A stretch of 20,167 nt of DNA from a virus. Both the position numbers and the translations under genes were made by a program. Location of the stretch: positions 1-20,167 of IMG/VR virus record IMGVR_UViG_3300020446_000106, one strand, 5' to 3'. Shown piece by piece: positions 12,778 to 18,466 of the stretch; position 1 is the first letter of the stretch; the number at the start of each line of letters is the position of its first letter. The notes below the pieces were generated by a model. That model did not search any database. It saw nothing but the letters and a program-made list of their open reading frames with translations, and was not told the DNA's origin.

Positions 12778-13336
12778 CGTAGAAACAACTCACAAGGAGA
12801 AACCCAATGGTTCATCTACACCCCTGCCGTACTTCGGTAACACACTTGTCTCTGTGGGCTACAAGTGGCTGGGCATTGAACAGGTACACTACCTTTGCTT
12901 TGACCACAGTACCCAGCAACCTAGCAAGGATGGCTTCAATATATTCCAAGATGCCTTAAACCTTGCTGATGTAGTTGTAGGTCACAACATCAAGTTCGAT
13001 TTATCGTGGATACGCGAGTGTAACTTCAAGTATGATGGACATGTATATGATACGATGGTTGCTGAGTATATACTTGCCAAAGCCAGACGCTGGCCTCTTA
13101 GCCTCGCCGCTGTTGCTGAGAAGTATGGTGGCGTACAAAAAGAGAAAGACCTAATCTCTCCTTACTTCAAGGAAGGTAAAACATTTTTTGACATACCGTG
13201 GGATACTATAGTAGAATACGGAATTGCAGATGTAATCGCTACGGAAGAAGTAGCACTAGAACAACTCAAAGCCTTTGGCTCATCGTTTGAGGAACTGTTT
13301 AATGACTCTGATACCAACACTGAAGTTGTCGCTTGA
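12758..13336 (+). CDS. DnaQ-like 3'-5' exonuclease, separate from the polymerase
   Basis: A 192-aa proofreading exonuclease of the DEDDy type. ExoI is LTFDVETT (Asp7, Glu9), ExoII is GHNIKFDLSWI (Asp81), and ExoIII is EYGIADVIAT (Tyr154, Asp158), so all catalytic residues are present. In most family A polymerases this domain is fused to the polymerase; here it has its own stop codon. A GGAAGAG lies before the start. The last 35 nt overlap the polymerase ORF in the +1 frame. It probably associates with the polymerase product to form a proofreading enzyme. Confidence 0.88.
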   Translation: MRVLTFDVETTHKEKPNGSSTPLPYFGNTLVSVGYKWLGIEQVHYLCFDHSTQQPSKDGFNIFQDALNLADVVVGHNIKFDLSWIRECNFKYDGHVYDTMVAEYILAKARRWPLSLAAVAEKYGGVQKEKDLISPYFKEGKTFFDIPWDTIVEYGIADVIATEEVALEQLKAFGSSFEELFNDSDTNTEVVA

Positions 13337-14834
13337 GATGACAAATGTTCTAGCTCACATCGAGCAGAACGGCATTAAGATAAACAAAACAACTCTAGCT
13401 GAGATTCGAGAAGAGTACGAACAAGAGCTGTTTCAGCTAGAACGCAGATTAAACGAACTAGCTCAGTATGCCATGGGGGATACCCCCGTCAATCTCGACA
13501 GCCCAGATGACAGGTCTATGCTGATGTACTCTTGTAAAGTAGTTGACAAGAAAACGTGGGCTGAGATATTCAATCTTGGTCATGAAGTTCGTGGCGCAAC
13601 TAAGAAACCCAAGATGCGTAAGCGTATGTCCCGCGCAGCTTTCAAGGGAAACGTGTTGCGAGAAACTGATGTGGTATACAAAACCATAGGCTCACAGTGT
13701 TCAGACTGTAATGGTAAGGGCAGGTACAACCCCCTAAGAAAGGATGGAAGCGTTGGAAAAGCTGTTAGAATATGCCGAACGTGTTCGGGTAAAGGTGTGG
13801 TTTATGAGAGTACGGGTGAGGTTGCGGGTTTTAAAATGCTTCCTCGTGACGTATTTGATGTTGCGGCGGGTGGCTTTAAGACTGACAAGGAGACGTTAGA
13901 AGATATGTCACTGTCCTTGCGGGGTGATGCTCGTGAGTTTGCACAGTCATACATACGATATTCTGCGTTGCGAACCTACCTGCGTTCCTTCGTTGAAGGG
14001 ATGGAGAACAACATGGACAGCAATGGCTTCATCCACACAGAGTTCATGCAATGCGTTACGGCAACAGGTCGTTTGTCTTCTCGCAATCCGAATTTCCAAA
14101 ACATGCCTCGTGGCTCTACCTTTGCGATTCGCAGGGCAGTAGAAAGCAGGTTCGAGGGTGGGCAGATATTAGAGGGTGACTACAGCCAGTTAGAGTTTAG
14201 GGTTGCTGGATACCTTGCCAACGATGATGGCATCTTGACCGATGTAGAAGCTGGCACAGATGTTCATAGCTACACTGCTAGTGTTATAGGCTGTACAAGA
14301 CAGGAAGCGAAGGCACACACCTTTAAACCACTTTACGGGGGCGTCAGCGGTACAGATGACCAGCAACGCTACTATAGAGCGTTTAAGGAGAAGTATCGTG
14401 GCGTTACCGAATGGCATAAGCTGTTGCAGAAAGATGCGGTAACCAAAAAGGAGATTACCCTACCATCTGGCAGACAGTATGCTTTTCCAGATGCTAGATG
14501 GACTGAGTGGGGTACGGCTACCAATCGCACAGCTATCTGTAACTATCCTGTGCAAGGCTTTGCTACTGCAGACCTGTTGCCTATGGCTCTTGTCAAACTA
14601 CACTATGACATGGAGAACATGCAGTCTGTTATCTGCAACACAGTACACGATTCGATTGTGATTGATGTGTATCCCGGCGAAGAGGACCAGTGTGTTGAGG
14701 TCATGTCCAACGCCATGTTGTGTTTGCCGCAGGAGACAAAACGTAGGTATAACAAGGAGTACAGTATGCCTGTCGGAATAGAATTAAAAATGGGAAAAAA
14801 CTGGCTTGACTTGGAAGCCGTGTTTGAGGTATAA
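13302..14834 (+). CDS. Family A DNA polymerase with DnaJ-type zinc finger
   Basis: A 510-aa replicative polymerase lacking its own exonuclease. Motif A is EGDYSQLEFRVAG (Asp293). Motif B is RQEAKAHTFKPLYGG (Arg333, Lys337, Phe341, Tyr345), so the residue equivalent to E. coli Pol I Phe762 is Phe. Motif C is TVHDSIVID (His449, Asp450) with Ser in place of the usual Glu. Between residues ~133 and 165 sit two CxxCxGKG repeats (Cys133/136, Cys158/161), as in DnaJ; I recall this insertion from phage HMO-2011. The start at 13302 has GAGGA 8 nt upstream. The residues before Met24 (LIPTLKLSLEMTNVLAHIEQ) match the usual exo-pol linker, so the later ATG at 13338 would be too short. An internal promoter lies near the 3' end. 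Confidence 0.92.
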   Translation: MTLIPTLKLSLEMTNVLAHIEQNGIKINKTTLAEIREEYEQELFQLERRLNELAQYAMGDTPVNLDSPDDRSMLMYSCKVVDKKTWAEIFNLGHEVRGATKKPKMRKRMSRAAFKGNVLRETDVVYKTIGSQCSDCNGKGRYNPLRKDGSVGKAVRICRTCSGKGVVYESTGEVAGFKMLPRDVFDVAAGGFKTDKETLEDMSLSLRGDAREFAQSYIRYSALRTYLRSFVEGMENNMDSNGFIHTEFMQCVTATGRLSSRNPNFQNMPRGSTFAIRRAVESRFEGGQILEGDYSQLEFRVAGYLANDDGILTDVEAGTDVHSYTASVIGCTRQEAKAHTFKPLYGGVSGTDDQQRYYRAFKEKYRGVTEWHKLLQKDAVTKKEITLPSGRQYAFPDARWTEWGTATNRTAICNYPVQGFATADLLPMALVKLHYDMENMQSVICNTVHDSIVIDVYPGEEDQCVEVMSNAMLCLPQETKRRYNKEYSMPVGIELKMGKNWLDLEAVFEV

Positions 14835-14835
14835 T
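14806..14835 (+). promoter_or_regulatory. Near-consensus internal promoter
   Basis: -35 TTGACT (14806-14811), 18-base spacer, perfect -10 TATAAT (14830-14835) at the very end of the polymerase gene. It would start transcription about 30 bases before the 275-aa protein gene, giving this gene extra expression. Confidence 0.65.
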
Positions 14836-14871
14836 CATTTTACGTTCAACTTTAGCCCAATGGAGAATGTC

Positions 14872-15699
14872 ATGGGTAACTTAGAAAACGAATTTGCTGT
14901 TAGTATAACTGATGATAATGCTGCTTTGCTTGCTGCTCTTGGTCAGGATGGTATATCCGAAGCCAAGCAGTCTGGCCCAACCACTCTTCGTATCAACTAT
15001 GATGCTGATACCGAAGATGGTCATACCTTGAAGCGTGGTACGTGGAAGGTATGGAATGGTACGGAAAACGTATTTGCTGACTCTGTAATTATTAATCCTA
15101 TGGTTCGCACCTACGAGTATAGTATCTACGACCAAGAAGAGCAGACGTTTACTTGCCGTTCGATGCAGCGTAAGAAGATGACTGAACCTTTCGAGGATAA
15201 TGCTGGTGGTCTAAAGTGTGGTAGGCTCACCCGTAAAGAGGAAGAAGGTCTCGATGATGATGACCCTCGCCTGTTACTGAGTAAGTCTGTAACCTGTAAT
15301 TTGATTGTGTATGGTCAGCTTGATATGGCTGATGCTGTCAACGCCGCAGGGGAAGCTTCTCCTGTAGAGAACCTGCCTTTTGTCGGTTACTTCAAGCGTT
15401 CTGGATTCCGTCCTATGAACGACTTTATCCAGCAGAAGCTAGGTAATAAGATACCGTTACCGACTGCTCTTGTTGAAATAAGGACTAAGCGTATGGCTAA
15501 CGGTGGGGTGACCTATTGGATTCCGCAACCATCTCTTGTTAAGGAAGTGCCTCTGACTCCAGAGCGTAAGGCTCTTTGCCAGAAGTTTTTCGATACGGTT
15601 GCAGCGTCTAATTCCAAGCTGTACGCTGAGCATAAAGAAGCTCGTAAGCAGATTATGCCTGACGAAGATGTCGACCTTGCTAATCGGTTAGCGGGATGA
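14872..15699 (+). CDS. Hypothetical protein, possible DNA-binding replication protein
   Basis: A 275-aa protein starting MGNLENEFAVSITDDNAALL. The ATG at 14872 has GGAG 6 nt upstream, better than the ATG at 14860. The protein is acidic in the middle (EEEGLDDDDPRLLL) with beta-like stretches (KSVTCNLIVYGQLD, GGVTYWIPQPSL) and a helical C-terminus. I do not recognise a family. It lies exactly where single-stranded DNA-binding proteins sit in many phage replication operons, between polymerase and recombination nuclease, and has its own strong promoter, which fits an abundant protein. The SSB idea is an inference; no OB-fold signature is clear by eye and the C-terminus is not the acidic tail of T7 gp2.5. 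Confidence 0.75.
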   Translation: MGNLENEFAVSITDDNAALLAALGQDGISEAKQSGPTTLRINYDADTEDGHTLKRGTWKVWNGTENVFADSVIINPMVRTYEYSIYDQEEQTFTCRSMQRKKMTEPFEDNAGGLKCGRLTRKEEEGLDDDDPRLLLSKSVTCNLIVYGQLDMADAVNAAGEASPVENLPFVGYFKRSGFRPMNDFIQQKLGNKIPLPTALVEIRTKRMANGGVTYWIPQPSLVKEVPLTPERKALCQKFFDTVAASNSKLYAEHKEARKQIMPDEDVDLANRLAG

Positions 15700-16583
15700 T
15701 AGCCCTTCTAGAAGTACAGGACTTCTTGAAGAAAGCAGGGCGGGGGGAGATTGACTCTTCCCGCTTCGACGACCTGATAGAGCAGTTCGGGGAAGACTGT
15801 AAGGACTCCTTGCGAAAACAGTTGTCATCTCGTGGTGGCTACCGTATTCGTATGTCAGGTCTGGGCCGTCCTCTGTGTCAGCAGAAGATGGAAAAAAAAG
15901 GCCACACCCAAGAGGTTGCGTATAATGATATTATGCGTTTCCTCATGGGTGACCTTGTTGAAGCGATTGCAGTGTTTGTTATGAAAGCTGCGGGAGTTAC
16001 CGTTGTTGATACCCAGCGACAGTGTAATTTAAAATTAGGTGACACAGATGTTAAGGGAACTTTAGACATCATCTTAAATGATGGTCAGGATAAAGTATGG
16101 GATGTCAAGTCAACTAGTCCGTGGTCTTTTGACAACAAGTTCTCAAACCGTGGTGGCTATGAGGTAATCAAAGAGGATGACCCCTTTGGTTACATCATGC
16201 AGGGTTTTTTATATTCAGAGTCACAGGACATGCCGTTTGGTGGTTGGATAGCTATCAACAAATCGTCCGGTGAGTGGGATTTTGTAGAAGCACCTGCCGA
16301 CCAAGAAGACGACCGTAAAAGGTACATTGCTGACGCTAGGAGCCGCGTGGAGAGCCTTCTCAAGGATGATAAGTTCAAGATACCTTTCGAGGCAGTTGAC
16401 GAATCCTACACCGTTAAAGGCGAGAAGATTTACACAGGTAACAAACTGATGCCGAAGACCTGTACTTTCTGCTCGTTCAAGGAACATTGCTGGAAGAAGG
16501 CAGAGTATCACGATAAGGTTACGTCTAAGGCTAAGTTCCCACCGAAAGCTTGGTACACCAAGATAGTCAACAGGAGCATCTGA
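15696..16583 (+). CDS. Cas4/RecB-like PD-(D/E)XK nuclease with Cys cluster
   Basis: A 295-aa nuclease of the RecB/Cas4 type, probably a DNA exonuclease for recombination or host DNA degradation. The core has GDLVEAIAVF (Glu89), GTLDIILND (Asp124), WDVKSTS (Asp136, Lys138) and a downstream Gln169 (YIMQGFLYSE). Cys61 plus Cys256, Cys259 and Cys265 (TCTFCSFKEHC) repeat the Cas4/AddB-type arrangement of one N-terminal and three C-terminal cysteines that hold a 4Fe-4S cluster. The start overlaps the previous stop (ATGA). No CRISPR repeats are present in the window, so it is a stand-alone replication-module nuclease. Confidence 0.85.
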   Translation: MIALLEVQDFLKKAGRGEIDSSRFDDLIEQFGEDCKDSLRKQLSSRGGYRIRMSGLGRPLCQQKMEKKGHTQEVAYNDIMRFLMGDLVEAIAVFVMKAAGVTVVDTQRQCNLKLGDTDVKGTLDIILNDGQDKVWDVKSTSPWSFDNKFSNRGGYEVIKEDDPFGYIMQGFLYSESQDMPFGGWIAINKSSGEWDFVEAPADQEDDRKRYIADARSRVESLLKDDKFKIPFEAVDESYTVKGEKIYTGNKLMPKTCTFCSFKEHCWKKAEYHDKVTSKAKFPPKAWYTKIVNRSI

Positions 16584-16978
16584 TGCCCCTTCTATACACA
16601 GAGACATACCCACGGAAGTTGCTGACTATGAATCCAGCTTTGCGGTGTGTTTATGTGGAGTCACACGAGGAGAGGGGCGGTGACCCAGCAACCGTGCATG
16701 TTCGCGGGTTGGAAACATCATTGCCCCTCACCTTACGCAATAACTATACCGACACTGGCTATCTTATTTCCGACACGGAAGCTAGGGATATAATTCGTAT
16801 CGAAGAAGAATTTCAACAAATCAATTACAACTTGAGGATGGGCGTTACTGTATGTCTACCGACAATGCTGTTAAGCGAAGAACTAAACTACCTAGAAAAG
16901 CATACACCAAAAGTAGAACAGTATCTCTTAAAAAGGCTAAGTCTGGCAAAAACATCATTTCCCCTGCTAGAATTATGA
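16583..16978 (+). CDS. Hypothetical protein, 131 aa
   Basis: It starts MPLLYTETYPRKLLTMNPAL at the ATG sharing a base with the nuclease stop (TGATG), with AGGAG 6-7 nt upstream. The N-terminal two thirds look like a small alpha/beta domain (RCVYVESHEERGGDPATVHV, then TGYLISDTEARDIIRIEEEF). The last 42 codons overlap the endonuclease I reading frame. No family is recognised. It may be a small replication accessory protein. If endonuclease I really starts at 16975, this gene would end normally with ATGA coupling. Confidence 0.65.
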   Translation: MPLLYTETYPRKLLTMNPALRCVYVESHEERGGDPATVHVRGLETSLPLTLRNNYTDTGYLISDTEARDIIRIEEEFQQINYNLRMGVTVCLPTMLLSEELNYLEKHTPKVEQYLLKRLSLAKTSFPLLEL

Positions 16979-17346
16979 GAAACACAAGATATCGGTCTAT
17001 GTTCGAAATCAACATAGCCAAAGCCCTTGCAGAAAAAGGCATTACATTCGAATACGAATCGAAGAAACTAACGTATATACCAAAGCCCCGTAATTACACA
17101 CCTGACTTCTACATCCCGCATAAAGAATTGTACATAGAAGCCAAGGGTCATTTAGATAAGGGGGACCGTGTTAAGATGTTGCTTATTAAACAGCAACACC
17201 CAGACCTTGATATCCGGTTTGTGTTTCTCAACGCGAAAAACAAAATTTATAGAGGCAGTAAAACCACCTATGCTGCTTGGGCAACTAAGCACAACTTTGT
17301 GTGGGCAGAGAAAGCAATCCCAGAGGAGTGGCTAAAAGATGGATGA
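16852..17346 (+). CDS. T7 gp3-like endonuclease I (Holliday junction resolvase)
   Basis: A junction-resolving endonuclease that cuts branched DNA during replication and packaging and can help break down host DNA. It follows T7 endonuclease I closely: RSMFEINIAKALAEKGITFE holds the first catalytic Glu (residue 52), YTPDFYIP the Asp (85), and YIEAKGHLDKGDR the Glu96/Lys98 pair; later KQQHPDLDIRFVF, KNKIYRGSKTTYA and IPEEWLKDG match the T7 end. Relative to T7 the N-terminus carries about 30 extra, very basic residues. A shorter start at 16975 (ATGA overlap, 123 aa) would remove this extension and the two-frame overlap; the catalytic residues are all in the shorter form. Confidence 0.88.
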   Translation: MSTDNAVKRRTKLPRKAYTKSRTVSLKKAKSGKNIISPARIMRNTRYRSMFEINIAKALAEKGITFEYESKKLTYIPKPRNYTPDFYIPHKELYIEAKGHLDKGDRVKMLLIKQQHPDLDIRFVFLNAKNKIYRGSKTTYAAWATKHNFVWAEKAIPEEWLKDG

Positions 17347-17695
17347 TATAAACAATCAGGTAGAACGAGCCAGTTTGCTCCCAAATAGGTATTACCTTAT
17401 TCTTAACTACGAGGACGAGGATTCGTTTTCGATGACAGCTTACGATACCACGAAAGGTAACACAGTTGATTTAGAAAGTGTGCCTGCTGGTATGGTAATC
17501 TTGTCAGGTATCATAGAGATGATGGAGAATGACTTTGACAGTGTGTGGGATGCTGGTATGGCTAGACTTAGTTTCGTAGCTATGGCAAACTCATTCAAGA
17601 AAGAATCGAACAGTGATGAAGATAACAAAATTATAGACAAAGTAATTGCCCGTGAGGATAACATAGTTAAAGTAGATTTTGGAGAGAAGCAATGA
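17339..17695 (+). CDS. Small acidic hypothetical protein
   Basis: A 118-aa acidic protein, MDDINNQVERASLLPNRYYL at the start, with its ATG inside the last codons of endonuclease I (8-nt overlap). It contains NYEDEDSFSMTAYDTTKGNT and a helical middle (GMVILSGIIEMMENDFDSVW), then a charged tail with Lys/Asp. No known motif was found; it is probably soluble. It overlaps the MazG-like gene by 4 nt (ATGA). Confidence 0.7.
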   Translation: MDDINNQVERASLLPNRYYLILNYEDEDSFSMTAYDTTKGNTVDLESVPAGMVILSGIIEMMENDFDSVWDAGMARLSFVAMANSFKKESNSDEDNKIIDKVIAREDNIVKVDFGEKQ

Positions 17696-18033
17696 AAGAC
17701 CAGTGGAGCCTAAATTACTATCAAAAACAAGCGGTTAGGACTGCTATCTATCCCGATAGTCATAAGATAACTTACCCTGCTCTTGGCCTAGCTGGTGAAG
17801 CTGGTGAGGTTGCTAACAAAGTAAAGAAGTTTGTACGTGACGGTTACGATGTTGAAGGATTCGAACTCAAGAAGGGAGAGCTTGCAAGTGAGATAGGTGA
17901 TGTGCTATGGTATTGTGCAGCATTGGCTAATGACATCGGTTACAATTTGCAGCATATAGCGCAAGGTAACATACACAAGCTGGATAGTCGTGCCAAGCGT
18001 GGCAAGATAGGTGGAGATGGAGATAATCGGTGA
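17692..18033 (+). CDS. MazG-like nucleotide pyrophosphohydrolase
   Basis: A 113-aa all-alpha NTP pyrophosphohydrolase of the MazG family, which hydrolyses NTPs or dNTPs (possibly (p)ppGpp-related control) to monophosphates. The signature GLAGEAGEVANKVKK gives Glu36/Glu39, and ELASEIGDVLWY gives Glu67/Asp70, the EExxE...ExxD metal site. The C-terminal helix QHIAQGNIHKLDSRAKRGKI is typical of single-domain phage MazG. GGAGAG lies before the start. Phage MazG proteins occur widely in marine phages and may keep the host in a growth-like state. Next to the DUF3310 and nrdJ genes it forms a nucleotide metabolism group. Confidence 0.85.
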   Translation: MKDQWSLNYYQKQAVRTAIYPDSHKITYPALGLAGEAGEVANKVKKFVRDGYDVEGFELKKGELASEIGDVLWYCAALANDIGYNLQHIAQGNIHKLDSRAKRGKIGGDGDNR

Positions 18034-18311
18034 CAAGCTACATGAACATCATGAAAAAGATAGAAGAAAACGAACAAGCAGGTAAAGAGGCATATAGCGG
18101 CTATGACATGGTTGACAAACCCTTCCACTACAATCAGGCAGGTATCGAGTGCATTGAGGCAATCAGGGCGGCGACGGGTACAGGCTTTGAACAATACCTA
18201 CAAGGGAACATCATCAAGTACGTCTGGCGATACAGATACAAAGGCAAACTACAAGACCTCAAAAAAGCCCAGTGGTATCTCCAAAAGTTAATTGATGAGA
18301 AAACAGAATGA
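18030..18311 (+). CDS. DUF3310 (SaV-like) protein
   Basis: A 93-aa protein with the DUF3310 signature: DKPFHYNQAGIECIEAI (residues 29-45), FEQYLQGNIIKYVWRYRYKG (53-72) and LKKAQWYLQKLI near the end. The family is common in phages and is often annotated through T7 gp1.7, a nucleotide kinase; activity here is not proven. The start is a GTG overlapping the MazG stop (GTGA) with GGAG 7 nt upstream; an ATG at 18042 is the alternative. It lies between mazG and nrdJ, consistent with nucleotide metabolism. Confidence 0.8.
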   Translation: MTSYMNIMKKIEENEQAGKEAYSGYDMVDKPFHYNQAGIECIEAIRAATGTGFEQYLQGNIIKYVWRYRYKGKLQDLKKAQWYLQKLIDEKTE

Positions 18312-18466
18312 ACTGTTGGCATTGCAAGACAGAATTAATTTGGGGCGGAGACCACGATATATCAGAAGAAGATTCTGAATATAGCATGGTAACCAACCTA
18401 CACTGTCCTAATTGTAACAGTGAAGTACACGTATATTATCCAAAGGAAAGAGAAGACAATGAGTAA
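18308..18466 (+). CDS. Small zinc-ribbon protein, 52 aa
   Basis: It begins MNCWHCKTELIWGGDHDISE, with CWHC (Cys3, Cys6) and HCPNC (Cys33, Cys36) forming a compact zinc ribbon, and ends with an acidic tail (PKERED). The ATG overlaps the previous stop (ATGA), and the last 8 nt overlap nrdJ. I recall very similar small ribbons next to nucleotide genes in marine phages, without known function. The tight coupling makes it a real gene. Confidence 0.75.
   Translation: MNCWHCKTELIWGGDHDISEEDSEYSMVTNLHCPNCNSEVHVYYPKEREDNE

Noticed and set aside
15696-16583. cas4 of a CRISPR system
   Set aside because: No repeats, spacers or other cas genes are present; the gene is embedded in a phage replication operon.
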